Below the pieces are notes generated by a model. It was not told the DNA's origin and did no database searches. It saw nothing but the letters and a program-made list of their open reading frames with translations. Positions 9,582-19,063 of a stretch of DNA of 64,000 nucleotides are shown here, one piece after another; position 1 is the stretch's first letter, and every line of letters begins with the position of its first letter. The stretch is taken from assembly GCF_001182785.1 (NCBI RefSeq), contig NZ_CP012099.1, forward strand, positions 3,098,501-3,162,500. The letters are read 5' to 3'. Made by a program: the position numbers and the translations under genes. Source of the DNA: Bacillus thuringiensis (GTDB lineage: Bacteria; Bacillota; Bacilli; Bacillales; Bacillaceae_G).

Positions 9582-10343
9582 TTACTTACCAGACTTAATT
9601 TTTTCGTTATATTCTTCTAAAGTTAACCCTTTTTCTTTTAGATAAACAGCAACTTCTTTCCCTACATAACGATAGTGCCATGGCTCATACTTAATGCCAG
9701 TAATATTCTCTTTATCTTTTGGATAGCGGAGAGTAAATCCATATTCTGCAGCGTTCTTATCTAACCATTTGAATGCATCGGTAGTTTCAAATTTTGCATT
9801 TAAATCTTCTACAGTATTCTGCCATTCAACTGAAATAATGTCTAACGCTAATCCAGTATGATGTTCACTTGCACCAGGATACTGAAGATATTCCAATGCC
9901 TTAGCACTAGCCTCTTTATCCGACAAACCTTGAGATTTATAGCTTTTAACTGAAGCATCATAATAAGTTTGTTGTAATTTTATAGCTCGATAACCTGATC
10001 TTAAATAAAGATTGATTCCCTCTTTTTTTGCAGCTGCTACCATATCCTGATAGGAAGTTGCAATTCTACTATCTATTTTCATATTTGGCTTCGCATTTTG
10101 GGTGATACTTGTTAATTCAATTCCTAGTTCCTTTGATAACATATGCTCTCTATTTACAAGGATAATTCTCCAATCATTAACATCAGAAATAGGTAAAACA
10201 TCTTTTTTCTTCGCATGTATTTCATTTTTATTTTTATTTTTATCGTTATTATTAGTAGTTTCCTGAGATGTTTGCTTTCCACTACAAGCAGCAAGACTCC
10301 ATCCCATTGCCAATACCAATGCTAAAATTATAAATTTTTTAAT
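9582..10343 (-). CDS. VanY-like D-alanyl-D-alanine carboxypeptidase lipoprotein (M15), apparent ATT start
   Basis: Zn-peptidase of the M15B/VanY family: SEHHTGLALDI gives the SxHxxGxAxD zinc motif and EPWHYRY the second zinc site. It should trim terminal D-Ala from peptidoglycan stem peptides outside the cell. The lipoprotein signal reads (I)KKFIILALVLAMGWSLAAC. The normal n-region KKF is preceded in frame by ATT at 10341-10343, not ATG; the nearest standard start, TTG at 10319, would cut away the lysines. The frame from ATT gives 253 residues. It lies 24 bases after the CapA-like gene, so probably co-transcribed. Confidence 0.88.
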   Translation of the reverse strand: MKKFIILALVLAMGWSLAACSGKQTSQETTNNNDKNKNKNEIHAKKKDVLPISDVNDWRIILVNREHMLSKELGIELTSITQNAKPNMKIDSRIATSYQDMVAAAKKEGINLYLRSGYRAIKLQQTYYDASVKSYKSQGLSDKEASAKALEYLQYPGASEHHTGLALDIISVEWQNTVEDLNAKFETTDAFKWLDKNAAEYGFTLRYPKDKENITGIKYEPWHYRYVGKEVAVYLKEKGLTLEEYNEKIKSGK

Positions 10344-10367
10344 TGTATCTCATTCCCTTTTTGTTTA

Positions 10368-11603
10368 TTAGTCTTTATACCAATTTCCCAACACGTCTCT
10401 AGGAATCTCCTTGAAATCCTTCAAAGAAACGGGGCCGACAAACTTTTTAATTCCATGTTTTTTAGAATTTTCATCCGAGTAATCTTTTAAGAATTGAATT
10501 TTAAATTGTTTCTTACCATCAGCATAGTCGGTTACTGTCGGTACGATTGCCGCTTGTCGTATACCAAAAGTTTTATCTTCATACTTAACAAATTGTACAT
10601 AAGATAATCCTCCAACTAATGTTTCTAATTTTTCTTGCGCAGAAATAAGATTTCCAAGAGAATAATAGATTAGCGTTTCATGTCCATCTTTATTTTTTTT
10701 CCACTCAATTGGTTGAATTACATGTGGGTGATTTCCAATTACTACATCTACACCTAAATCTGTTAAATATTGAGCAACTTCTTTTTGTTGCTTTGAAGGT
10801 GTAGATGTATATTCTACTCCCCAATGCACCATAACAATCACCATATCAGAGCTACTCTTTGCCTTTTCCACATCATTTTGTATCGCTTTTTTATCAATTA
10901 AATTTAAAGCCCAAGACTTATCAGCCGGGATTTTAATTCCATTCGTACCATATGTATAATTTAGTAATGCAAAGCGAATACCATTTTTTGTAATCGTTTT
11001 TATTTCATTACGCTCGTTTTGATTCTCATTAATGCCTACTGGGATAACATCCGGATATTTCTTCCAGTATTCTCTTGTATTCGCAACACCTTTAATACCC
11101 ATATCCATAGCATGATTTGTCGCTTGAGTCACTATATTGAATCCAGTGTCCACTAAAGATTGTCCTACTTCTTCAGGTGTATTGAAAGTCGGATATCCCT
11201 GTACTTTTAGATTATTTCCTGCAATTGGAGTCTCCTGGTTCACGATAGCAAGATCACTTGATTTAACAGCTTTTTTGATATTTTCATAAATATAGTTATA
11301 ATCATATGAACCGTCTTTTTGTTTGCCATCTTTAATTACTGCGTCATGATATAAATTATCACCCGTTGCTATTAAATTCACAACCGATTTTACTTTTTTA
11401 TCTTCCGTAAAATTAGGAGACTGTTGGATAGGACTCTTCTCTACCCAATTTGGTGCTTTTAATGATGTATCTATATTAGATTCAGCCGGTGGTAATGAAG
11501 CTTTAGATGTCTTAACATCTGTATTACCACAAGCAGTTAAAAGCACTAAAAAAATAAGACATAATAAAAAAAACTTTTTACTTCTCTGTAAAGTATCTAA
11601 CAT
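10368..11603 (-). CDS. CapA-family lipoprotein (metallophosphatase-like fold)
   Basis: 411 residues. Lipoprotein signal KKFFLLCLIFLVLLTAC, then a CapA/PGA_cap domain (about 70-390) with the family motifs IATGDNLYHDAVI, AIVNQETPIAG, TQATNHAMDMG, VMVHWGVEY and VIGNHPHVIQP, which provide the predicted metal ligands. CapA proteins are linked to poly-gamma-glutamate export or retention, but many paralogues occur outside capsule operons. No capB/capC neighbours are present, so the substrate is open. It precedes the VanY-like gene, suggesting a cell-envelope unit. Confidence 0.88.
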   Translation of the reverse strand: MLDTLQRSKKFFLLCLIFLVLLTACGNTDVKTSKASLPPAESNIDTSLKAPNWVEKSPIQQSPNFTEDKKVKSVVNLIATGDNLYHDAVIKDGKQKDGSYDYNYIYENIKKAVKSSDLAIVNQETPIAGNNLKVQGYPTFNTPEEVGQSLVDTGFNIVTQATNHAMDMGIKGVANTREYWKKYPDVIPVGINENQNERNEIKTITKNGIRFALLNYTYGTNGIKIPADKSWALNLIDKKAIQNDVEKAKSSSDMVIVMVHWGVEYTSTPSKQQKEVAQYLTDLGVDVVIGNHPHVIQPIEWKKNKDGHETLIYYSLGNLISAQEKLETLVGGLSYVQFVKYEDKTFGIRQAAIVPTVTDYADGKKQFKIQFLKDYSDENSKKHGIKKFVGPVSLKDFKEIPRDVLGNWYKD

Positions 11604-11746
11604 GTGATCCTCTTTTCTGTTTTATTACTTATAACCAGTTCTAACAAATCATTCTTTAAAACAACGTATTTTGGTTTTACCCTTAATTATGGACGGACAC
11701 TCTGTTACATCTGCTTCGGAATATACAGATAATCATTTTCCATTCT

Positions 11747-11787
11747 CTAGCAATCTATCAATTCCATCAGAATTGATAGATTGCTAG
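11747..11787. repeat. Perfect 18-bp inverted repeat
   Basis: CTAGCAATCTATCAATTC, loop CATCA, then its exact complement. No T-tract on either side, so not a standard terminator. Confidence 0.7.
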
Positions 11788-11881
11788 AAAAACATGATCC
11801 ATCAGGATGTCGACTAGTTTCATATACCTGTTCCAATTGCAGTAACTCGTTTAATCTAAACAAGATAGAAGAATAGTTCAT
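11747..11881 (-). CDS. Possible 44-residue small protein
   Basis: ATG at 11881 with AGAAGAGG close upstream opens a 44-residue frame (MNYSSILFRLNELLQLEQV..., ending SILMELIDC). The last 14 codons and stop lie inside a perfect 18-bp inverted repeat (11747-11787). No family recognised. It may be real, a remnant, or chance. Confidence 0.3.
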   Translation of the reverse strand: MNYSSILFRLNELLQLEQVYETSRHPDGSCFSSNLSILMELIDC

Positions 11882-11986
11882 ATAGCCTCTTCTCTTGCTT
11901 TACGTTTGTGAGTGGCTCCAAAAAGAGGGGATCGTTGCTGTACCCCCTTTAAATATTATGGAATCTTTGTAACTAATTTCTTTACG

Positions 11987-12118
11987 TTAAGCGACAAACA
12001 TTATACCGATAACAATAAGTAAGACCCAAGAACTTATTTTACCAATATACGAAAAAAGTAGCAATCTTTTGACCCATATAAAGAAGCCAATTAGGAGAAA
12101 TGAAAGGGAGATTCATTT
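11987..12118 (-). pseudogene. C-terminal remnant of a membrane protein
   Basis: A reverse frame after a TGA reads SFLLIGFFIWVKRLLLFSY then GKISSWVLLIVIGIMFVA and stops at 11987. Two hydrophobic segments joined by a GK turn look like the tail of a LysE-type or related exporter. No start or upstream part remains; the rest of 11604-12207 shows nothing else coding. Confidence 0.35.
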
Positions 12119-12146
12119 TAATTAATTCCTTCCTTCATTGATTAAT

Positions 12147-12179
12147 AAAAAAACAAGCCACCCAGCTATTGGATGGCTC
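12147..12179 (-). terminator. Rho-independent terminator
   Basis: Reverse strand AGCCATCC / GGGTGGCT stem (one G-U) followed by TG and seven T. Ends the MFS-NETI unit. Confidence 0.75.
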
Positions 12180-12207
12180 TATACGATAAAGAGAATTTGT
12201 TATTGGA

Positions 12208-12408
12208 TTACTTCAATTTCCCTTCAAAAACAATCTTCCTACCGCACGGCTCAACTACTGTTTTGCCGTCTTTCTTTACTTCATGAAAGATCGGCTCTTC
12301 CATACGACGAGACGGAGCGTAGCCTTCTTGTTCCATACGTGCTAAGCAGTCTGTAATTGTTTCATTTTCAAGTACTTCAAATTTCTTTTTATTAGGTTGT
12401 TTTGTCAT
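12208..12408 (-). CDS. NETI-motif protein
   Basis: 66 residues carrying the sequence [29 protein letters not shown] that defines the NETI family (Bacillus YebG-like). Function unknown; the family is small, soluble and widespread in Bacillus. Its start overlaps the end of the MFS gene by 17 bases, so translation is likely coupled. Confidence 0.85.
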   Translation of the reverse strand: MTKQPNKKKFEVLENETITDCLARMEQEGYAPSRRMEEPIFHEVKKDGKTVVEPCGRKIVFEGKLK

Positions 12409-13588
12409 GCCCTAACCTACTTTCTATTTTTCTTGATGCGAATTGATTCTTCATGTAGACCATGTATAACATTGCTAGAATTCCCATTATAATCATAACC
12501 GCAATAAAAAAGCTTGTATACTGTATTTTTTCTATAAATACGCCGCCTAATACAGGCCCCATAATACTTCCTAAACTAAAAGCGATTCCGGATAATATAT
12601 TACCTGCCGGTAGTAAGTGTCTCGGTAATAAATCAGTCATAAATCCAAGCCCTAAAGAGAAACACGATCCAATAACCATACCCGCTAAAAGCATGCAGGC
12701 AAAGACGATCCAGTAATATTGATCAAATACGGCGGCAAGTAGAAAAATGCCCGTACTTATGCTAAACGTCCACGTTAATATACGATCCCTTCCGTATTTA
12801 TCACTCAATATACCGAGCGGAATTTGTGTAATAATACCCCCAACTGCAAATGCTGGTAATAAGAAGGATACATCTGAAACAGACCACCCTTTACGAAGTA
12901 CGTATACTGGTAAGTTACTATTTAACATGGCCTCAAGTACACCGTATGCAAGTGGTCCTAGTAACGCAATCCACCCTAATCCAACAACTTGTTTATAACG
13001 AGAAAATGATGATTCACTCTTCACTTCTCTTTCATCTTGCGCTGGGAATGCATTTTTTGTTGGAAGTAGTAAAAGCCAACCTATTAAACAAAGTATAGTA
13101 GATATAATAAATGGTGTTGCAAGACCGTACTGCACAGTGCTTGCTAAATACGGACCAACAGCAAAACCAATTCCGAAGAATACACCGTATATCGATACTT
13201 GTCTCCCTATTTTACTTGGGTCTGATGTTGTCGTGATCCACGTTTGCGTTCCGACATGCAGCATATGATCTCCGACTCCAACTAGAAATCTAAGGATAAA
13301 CCATACCCAAAACGAAAATGTTTGTGTAAAAAAGAATAATGAAATAATAACGAGAAACCCACCTATAACGATAATTGGCTTCATTCCAAACCTTTGCATC
13401 GGTTTTTCAAGAAACGGCGAAATAACTAATATCCCAATGTATAATGCCGTTGCATGAATACCGTTAATACTTGAACTAACCCCTTCTTGTTCAAAAATCA
13501 TTGCAATGGCAGGTAAGAGCATTCCTTGTGATAAACCAGAAATTGCTACAATCCCAACCATAATCCAAAATGTAAAACGCATTGACAT
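12392..13588 (-). CDS. MFS transporter
   Basis: 398 residues, about 12 membrane segments. MFS loop motifs are present: [13 protein letters not shown] between helices 2 and 3 and [13 protein letters not shown] in the second half. Family membership suggests proton-coupled drug or small-molecule efflux; substrate not predictable. Start ATG with GGAGAGGGAC upstream. Forms a unit with the NETI gene. Confidence 0.9.
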   Translation of the reverse strand: MSMRFTFWIMVGIVAISGLSQGMLLPAIAMIFEQEGVSSSINGIHATALYIGILVISPFLEKPMQRFGMKPIIVIGGFLVIISLFFFTQTFSFWVWFILRFLVGVGDHMLHVGTQTWITTTSDPSKIGRQVSIYGVFFGIGFAVGPYLASTVQYGLATPFIISTILCLIGWLLLLPTKNAFPAQDEREVKSESSFSRYKQVVGLGWIALLGPLAYGVLEAMLNSNLPVYVLRKGWSVSDVSFLLPAFAVGGIITQIPLGILSDKYGRDRILTWTFSISTGIFLLAAVFDQYYWIVFACMLLAGMVIGSCFSLGLGFMTDLLPRHLLPAGNILSGIAFSLGSIMGPVLGGVFIEKIQYTSFFIAVMIIMGILAMLYMVYMKNQFASRKIESRLGHDKTT

Positions 13589-13666
13589 CCTTTGTCCCTC
13601 TCCTTCTCACGCTTCCACTTTTCATTATAAACTGTTTCTTCAAATGCGTGTACGAATATTCGCAAT

Positions 13667-13701
13667 AAAAAAGAAGCTAAAAGAATGAACCTTTTAGCTT
13701 C
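13667..13701 (-). terminator. Rho-independent terminator
   Basis: GAAGCTAAAAG / CTTTTAGCTTC stem followed on the minus strand by TTTTTT; ends the 75-residue gene. Confidence 0.85.
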
Positions 13702-13929
13702 CTATCCTTCCCAAACTTGTGCTTTCACATTGTTATGAAAGTGCTTGAAATATGGATTTTCATAAAATGATGGTCCATATAAGTAATGTTGCATGTGAGC
13801 TGCTAGTGGCTGCTGCATTTGTAAAGGAACTACAGCTGGTAAAACTTGCATATACATCGGGTCTATCATTATTTTTTTGTATATTTGATGATCATATGGC
13901 GAATAAGCGATTAAGGATGGTTTATGCAT
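13702..13929 (-). CDS. Hypothetical small Tyr/Met/His-rich protein
   Basis: 75 residues with a good AAAAGGGGAG ribosome-binding site and its own terminator, so very likely expressed. Composition is unusual: repeated Y, M, H, P and Q (MQVLPAVVPLQMQQPLAAHMQHYLY). No family recognised. Such composition is seen in Bacillus spore coat and exosporium proteins, but this is only a compositional hint. Confidence 0.6.
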   Translation of the reverse strand: MHKPSLIAYSPYDHQIYKKIMIDPMYMQVLPAVVPLQMQQPLAAHMQHYLYGPSFYENPYFKHFHNNVKAQVWEG

Positions 13930-13996
13930 TGATAATCTCCCCTTTTACATACAAATGTTATAGTATATGCAACACTTTTCATTTTGGGGATTCTTT

Positions 13997-14893
13997 CTAT
14001 TTTAACCAATCTTCTACATGTTTTATAAATACATCTAAACAATCAATAAACGGTGAGTGTCCGCAATCTTCTAATACCTTCAACTCTGCATTTGGCAAAT
14101 GTTTCGCTAATTCCTCACCGACTACTTGCGGTACGACATAATCCCTATCACCTTGTATGACGAGTGTCGGCGCTTTAATACGATGAATTTGCTTACTTCC
14201 CTCTACAACCCCATTATGTTCATCCGAAATATTAAATGTGATGAGCGCATAATTCACATCTACGAAATTACGCTGCGTTAACATATCATCCAAATACTTT
14301 TCATAACGGTCCGGTTCAGGTTGATTATGTGTATATATTAATAGATTCCATACTGTACGGTAATATAGTTTGTTCATATTTTTTATCGCGTCTAATACTG
14401 GAGCGATTTGTACTGGATCTTGCGCAATTTCTTCTTTCGTCTTTACTAAACTTGATACGATTGGCTGCCCATTCGTATCTTTTTTAAAGATTGGGTATCC
14501 TTTCATTCCTACTGATTCTACTAAAATTAACTTTTCTACAAAAGTTGGGTGATTCGCTGTAAATTGCATCGCAACACCACCGCCCATTGACCAGCCCATT
14601 AATGAGAATTTCTCTAGCTTTAACTCGTCGATAAATAATTTTACATCTTCTGCAAAGTCTTGTAATGAATCTATCGACTGATTATATGTTGATTGTCCAA
14701 ATCCTCTTAAATCAAGAGCGTAAATATGGTATTGATTTTGCAACTTTTCAATGACTAAATCCCAGTGTTGTGACGATGTCATGTTCCCGTGAATGAGTAC
14801 AAGAATATCTGTATTTCGCCTTCCAACTTCCTGATATGCAATCGTTTCTCCGTTCGATAGTGAAACAAACTCCATTGTTGCAGGCTTAATCAT
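13997..14893 (-). CDS. Alpha/beta hydrolase
   Basis: 298 residues from the ATG at 14893 (GGGGG 8 bases upstream); a longer frame to 14908 lacks a ribosome-binding site. Hallmarks: oxyanion loop LIHGNMTSSQHW, nucleophile elbow GWSMGGG, and the histidine in DCGHSPFID near the end. Close to haloperoxidase/esterase-type hydrolases. Substrate unknown. Followed by the 75-residue gene 68 bases downstream. Confidence 0.9.
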   Translation of the reverse strand: MIKPATMEFVSLSNGETIAYQEVGRRNTDILVLIHGNMTSSQHWDLVIEKLQNQYHIYALDLRGFGQSTYNQSIDSLQDFAEDVKLFIDELKLEKFSLMGWSMGGGVAMQFTANHPTFVEKLILVESVGMKGYPIFKKDTNGQPIVSSLVKTKEEIAQDPVQIAPVLDAIKNMNKLYYRTVWNLLIYTHNQPEPDRYEKYLDDMLTQRNFVDVNYALITFNISDEHNGVVEGSKQIHRIKAPTLVIQGDRDYVVPQVVGEELAKHLPNAELKVLEDCGHSPFIDCLDVFIKHVEDWLK

Positions 14894-15082
14894 CACAAGT
14901 TCCCCCATTCTATTTAATAGAAAGAAAATTCTTTACTTAATTAAAGAATAGCACGTAGAATATACGTTCGCAACATAAAACCTATAAGAATTTTTTACAT
15001 AAATCAACATGTCTATTACTAGACAATTATTATAAAAAAGTATATAGTTAGCTAGGTAACTAATTTGAAAGGATCAAAATAC

Positions 15083-15499
15083 ATGGACGAAAAACAACAT
15101 TTTTTTCATATCGTCAGCCAGACTTCTCGAAAGTTTACGAAGAAATTTAATGAGCGTGTATCTCCAACTGGGTTATTTAGTGCGCAGTGGGCTGTTATTT
15201 TCCGCATTAATCAAACTGGTTCTTGTACCCAAACAGAATTATGCCAATATTTAAATGTTGAATCACCAACGATGACTCGTACGTTAACACGTATGGAAAC
15301 GATGGGATGGATTATTCGTACAGAAGGTAAAGATCGCCGCGAGAAGCTCATTTCTTTATCCGAAACAGCGATAAAGATGGTTCCAGTATGGCAAGAAGAA
15401 GTTGATACTTTCGAAGAAAAAACGCTAGAAGGTATTAACGAAGATGATTTACATCAAGCATTTCAAGTGTTACAACAAATTATTAAAAATTTAGATTAA
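15083..15499 (+). CDS. ywoH: MarR-family regulator
   Basis: 138 residues, chosen from the ATG at 15083 (AAAGGATC upstream). Winged-helix core: QTELCQYLNVESPTMTRTLTRMETMGWIIRTEGKDRREKLISL, shown here only as the family's typical recognition helix and DRRE wing (residues about 45-90). It sits 15 bases before an MFS gene in the arrangement of B. subtilis ywoH-ywoG. It probably represses this two-gene unit and is released by a small ligand. Confidence 0.88.
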   Translation: MDEKQHFFHIVSQTSRKFTKKFNERVSPTGLFSAQWAVIFRINQTGSCTQTELCQYLNVESPTMTRTLTRMETMGWIIRTEGKDRREKLISLSETAIKMVPVWQEEVDTFEEKTLEGINEDDLHQAFQVLQQIIKNLD

Positions 15500-15514
15500 A
15501 TTGGAGGGATGACG

Positions 15515-16714
15515 ATGCAAAGTGAGAAACTTTGGACGAAGGATTTCCTCGGAACTTGTTTTAGTAGTCTATTTCTCTTCTTAACATTTTACATGCTTAT
15601 GACTACTCTGCCTGTCTATGTAATAGACGGCCTAAAAGGAAAACCTGAGGAAATTGGTTTAGTTGCAACTGTGTTTCTTATTTCTTCTGTTTTATGTAGA
15701 CCATTCACAGGAAAATGGCTCGATGATTTAGGAAGAAAGAAAATATTATTTATTTCACTTTCATTATTTTTAGCCGCTACTGTTATGTATTTCGGTGCGC
15801 AAAGTTTATTTTTATTACTTGCCCTTCGCTTCTTACACGGTATTGGGTTCGGGATGGCAACGACAGCTACTGGTACGATTGTAACTGATGTTGCGCCAGC
15901 TCATAGACGAGGCGAAGCACTTGCATATTTCGGCGTATTTATGAGTCTGCCGATGGTAATTGGTCCTTTTTTAGGTTTAACAATTATTTCTCATTTTTCG
16001 TTCACTGTGTTATTTATCGTTTGTTCCGTATTTTCATTACTTGCATTTTTATTAGGACTACTTGTAAATATTCCGCATGAAGCACCTGTAAGCAAACAAA
16101 AACGCGAAAAAATGAAATGGAAAGACTTAATTGAACCATCTTCTATTCCGATTGCACTTACAGGATTTGTTTTAGCCTTTTCTTATAGTGGTATTTTATC
16201 CTTCATTCCTATTTATGCGAAAGAAATCGGTTTAAGTGAAATTGCAAGTTATTTCTTCATTGTATATGCACTTGTCGTTGTAATTTCTCGTCCATTTACA
16301 GGAAAGATTTTTGATCGCTTCGGTGAAAATGTACTTGTTTACCCTGCTATCATTATTTTCACAATCGGAATGTTCATATTAAGCCAAGCACAAACGTCAT
16401 TTTGGTTCCTTGGCGCAGGTATGCTAATCGGTTTAGGTTACGGAACATTAATTCCGAGTTTCCAAACGATTGCGATTTCTGCAGCTCCAAACCATAGACG
16501 TGGTTCTGCGACAGCTACGTATTTCTCATTCTTTGATAGTGGTATTGGCTTTGGTTCTTTCATTCTAGGTATTGTCGCAGCCAAATCCAGTTATCATAAT
16601 ATGTATTTTATCGCAGCTATTATCGTTGCTTTCACTTTACTTTTATATTACGGATTACACGGACGAAAACAAAAATTCAAGAAACAATCTACAGACGGAA
16701 AAATTTCTGCTTAA
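15515..16714 (+). CDS. ywoG: MFS efflux transporter (YwoG-like)
   Basis: 400 residues; the second ATG (15515) is preferred because TGGAGGG lies 7-8 bases upstream, while it abuts the first ATG. About 12 membrane segments, with motif A as RPFTGKWLDDLGRKK and its second-half equivalent RPFTGKIFDRFGENV. Likely multidrug-type exporter controlled by the adjacent MarR protein. Confidence 0.9.
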   Translation: MQSEKLWTKDFLGTCFSSLFLFLTFYMLMTTLPVYVIDGLKGKPEEIGLVATVFLISSVLCRPFTGKWLDDLGRKKILFISLSLFLAATVMYFGAQSLFLLLALRFLHGIGFGMATTATGTIVTDVAPAHRRGEALAYFGVFMSLPMVIGPFLGLTIISHFSFTVLFIVCSVFSLLAFLLGLLVNIPHEAPVSKQKREKMKWKDLIEPSSIPIALTGFVLAFSYSGILSFIPIYAKEIGLSEIASYFFIVYALVVVISRPFTGKIFDRFGENVLVYPAIIIFTIGMFILSQAQTSFWFLGAGMLIGLGYGTLIPSFQTIAISAAPNHRRGSATATYFSFFDSGIGFGSFILGIVAAKSSYHNMYFIAAIIVAFTLLLYYGLHGRKQKFKKQSTDGKISA

Positions 16715-16718
16715 CGTT

Positions 16719-16756
16719 AATAAGGAAAGTAAACTTCCCCGTTTACTTTCCTTATT
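16719..16756 (+). terminator. Rho-independent terminator
   Basis: AATAAGGAAAGTAAAC / GTTTACTTTCCTTATT, 16-bp stem, T-rich tail, after the MarR-MFS unit. Confidence 0.85.
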
Positions 16757-16814
16757 TTGTATTTCTTTCAATAGAAGCGTATACTTATAATAGAAATAAA
16801 AAGGAGGGACCTAT

Positions 16815-18074
16815 ATGAAACTAAAAAAATCTCCCCTACTCTTACTCATACTAACATCCATATTTGTAATTACAGGGCTTGGGTTTACTTACTTCAAACA
16901 AAATAAAACGACCCCATCAAAACATAATGTGACGAAAGAAAACTGGTTAGATGACCCTTACTTACGCTGGTCGTACACACATATGAAAGAATTCACTTTA
17001 GTTAATAACGTAAAAAACAATCCTGATCAAATTGCTCACTTCCCTTCCGCACTACAAAATTTAGACGATTTTGCTGTGGAGCGTAGATTCGGAAATACAA
17101 CTCCTCTAAAAAAACTTTTAGACGATAACAAAACGGATGCTTTTGTCGTTATACATAATGAACAACTTGTTTATGAACGATATTTCAATAAATATAACGA
17201 GAGTGAACCTCATGGTATGGCGTCATTAGCAAAGGTCTTTACCGGGGCAATTATACAATCTCTCGCTGAAGAAAAACGTATTGACTTAGAAAAAACAACT
17301 GACACATATATAAAAGAATTAAAAAATACACCGTTCGGTAATGCCACACTTCAGCAATTATTGGACATGCAAGTTTCTGCACAGTACCCTACTCACGGAT
17401 ATGAACATCCAGCATTAGAAAATCAAGATACACAACTATATTTAGCGAGCAATATTTTACCTCGAGGTAAAAACTACGACGGTCCGATGAAAATTTACGA
17501 TATGTTACAAGAAGCAGAAGAAACTGCACCTCCTGGTTCCGATTTTTCTTACGATAACGGATCAGCGGAAACACTCGCTTGGGTTATTCGAACTATCACT
17601 GGTAAATCATTAGCTGAAAATGTTAGCGAACGAATTTGGTCTCAAATTGGTATGGAAGAAAACGCGTATTACGTTACAGATGAAACGAAAATAGAACAAG
17701 CAAGCGCTGGCTTAAATGCAACTGCTAGAGATATGGCGAGATTCGGGCAATTACTATTAAACAACGGGGAATATAACGGAAAACAAATTCTCCCTTCTTC
17801 TATTACTGAAGATATAAAAAATGTCCAAGAAGGTGAACTTGCAATTGGCCCTGGAGCTTCCATTTCTTATCATAATCAATGGTGGATTCCGCACAATGAA
17901 CAAGGTGCTTTTGAAGTGTTAGGTAGTTACGGACAAACACTTTACATCGATCCAAAAGCAAATATGGTAATTGTCCACTTCTCTTCTAACGCTACGCCAA
18001 GTAATGAAATACATTCAGTTTACTCAAATATGTATATTGATATTGCACATCATTTAGAAAAGCTTCCACAGTAG
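16815..18074 (+). CDS. Serine hydrolase (class C beta-lactamase / PBP fold)
   Basis: 419 residues with an N-terminal membrane anchor or signal (about 7-27) and an extracellular domain. The active-site SxxK is S137-L-A-K140; the YxN-type motif is YDNGS in PPGSDFSYDNGSAE. The family includes D-amino-acid peptidases and esterases as well as beta-lactamases, and this protein is not close enough to a known resistance enzyme for a claim. AAGGAGGGAC precedes the ATG. Confidence 0.88.
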   Translation: MKLKKSPLLLLILTSIFVITGLGFTYFKQNKTTPSKHNVTKENWLDDPYLRWSYTHMKEFTLVNNVKNNPDQIAHFPSALQNLDDFAVERRFGNTTPLKKLLDDNKTDAFVVIHNEQLVYERYFNKYNESEPHGMASLAKVFTGAIIQSLAEEKRIDLEKTTDTYIKELKNTPFGNATLQQLLDMQVSAQYPTHGYEHPALENQDTQLYLASNILPRGKNYDGPMKIYDMLQEAEETAPPGSDFSYDNGSAETLAWVIRTITGKSLAENVSERIWSQIGMEENAYYVTDETKIEQASAGLNATARDMARFGQLLLNNGEYNGKQILPSSITEDIKNVQEGELAIGPGASISYHNQWWIPHNEQGAFEVLGSYGQTLYIDPKANMVIVHFSSNATPSNEIHSVYSNMYIDIAHHLEKLPQ

Positions 18075-18086
18075 TGGAAGCTTTTT
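18057..18086 (+). terminator. Terminator overlapping the stop codon
   Basis: AAAAGCTTCCAC / GTGGAAGCTTTTT; the ascending arm encodes the last residues of the serine hydrolase. Confidence 0.85.
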
Positions 18087-18233
18087 CTTGTTGGGATATT
18101 TCATTTATACTCCTACATATTAGAAGATACTGAAAGAATAACTGCTTAAAACACGCCTATCAAAATTTCTATAAGCAGTTTACATGTTTAATTAAGTGTT
18201 TAACTAATACATCCACATCTTTTGGAGAATGCG

Positions 18234-18716
18234 TTAAAACACTTCCCTTACAAATATTGTCTGTTCATATTCGTCGAAAATTTCTTCTATTGATGAAAAT
18301 AAAGTTTCTTCCGGGATGATGAACTTTACTTTTTGACCATTTTGTAATATAAATGAAATTTTCCCATTATCATTAAAACCTGTATGAAACGTTCCTCGTT
18401 TATTTAATAGTACCTCTTCAATTGTATTTGTTTTAATGGAAAAGTTATTCTTTAATTGCAAAAGTTCATGTACATCTCCAGTATGTATTTTTGTATCTAT
18501 TTCAGTTTCTAAGTTTAATTGTTTTTTCTCGATTTTTTTGAAGCAAAACAAAAATAGTAACTCAGAAATACCAGGTAACTGTTTTTTATAAGCATGTCGA
18601 CTATGAAACTGTCCGCCAATCTTTATAAAATATATACAGTCACCTGTAATAAAAACTTTATAATACATATCTGCCGTAAACATTTTAGGCTTTAAAAGAT
18701 AAAAACTTTTAATCAT
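18234..18716 (-). CDS. Hypothetical protein
   Basis: 160 residues with an excellent GGGGGGG-type ribosome-binding site. Alternating beta strands (FYLLKPKMF, YKVFITGDCIYFIKIGG; later TFHTGFNDNGKISFILQNGQKVKFIIPEE) suggest a PH-like or beta-sandwich soluble protein. No signal peptide, no family recognised. Confidence 0.6.
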   Translation of the reverse strand: MIKSFYLLKPKMFTADMYYKVFITGDCIYFIKIGGQFHSRHAYKKQLPGISELLFLFCFKKIEKKQLNLETEIDTKIHTGDVHELLQLKNNFSIKTNTIEEVLLNKRGTFHTGFNDNGKISFILQNGQKVKFIIPEETLFSSIEEIFDEYEQTIFVREVF

Positions 18717-19063
18717 AACCCCCCCTAAATATTAAATTTATTTGTATAAACATTTTAACTAGATTTGTGCTTAAACATATTTCTCATGTAATACAACACT
18801 ATTGTATTGAGTATCCTCTCCCTTTGCAACAGTTGTTTTGAAACCAGCTAGTAACCTTTCTCTATACTCTCCCAATAAGTGCTAGCCACATTTACAACCG
18901 TTTTTCTTCTAGTATATTAAAAGCAGTATCTGATACGAGGCTCTATATCAATCTATCAATAAATTACCACCCTATAAATATCTGAATTTTCTTTACATTA
19001 AAGGTTATCTCTCAAATAACCTCGAATAATTGTAATACATATACATAAGGAGGTTGATCTATT
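18717..19063. other. Intergenic region, nothing recognised
   Basis: About 345 AT-rich bases between divergent genes. No frame with a ribosome-binding site, no strong hairpin and no riboswitch motif were seen. Only the AAGGAGG site of the next gene (near 19048) is clear. Confidence 0.5.
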
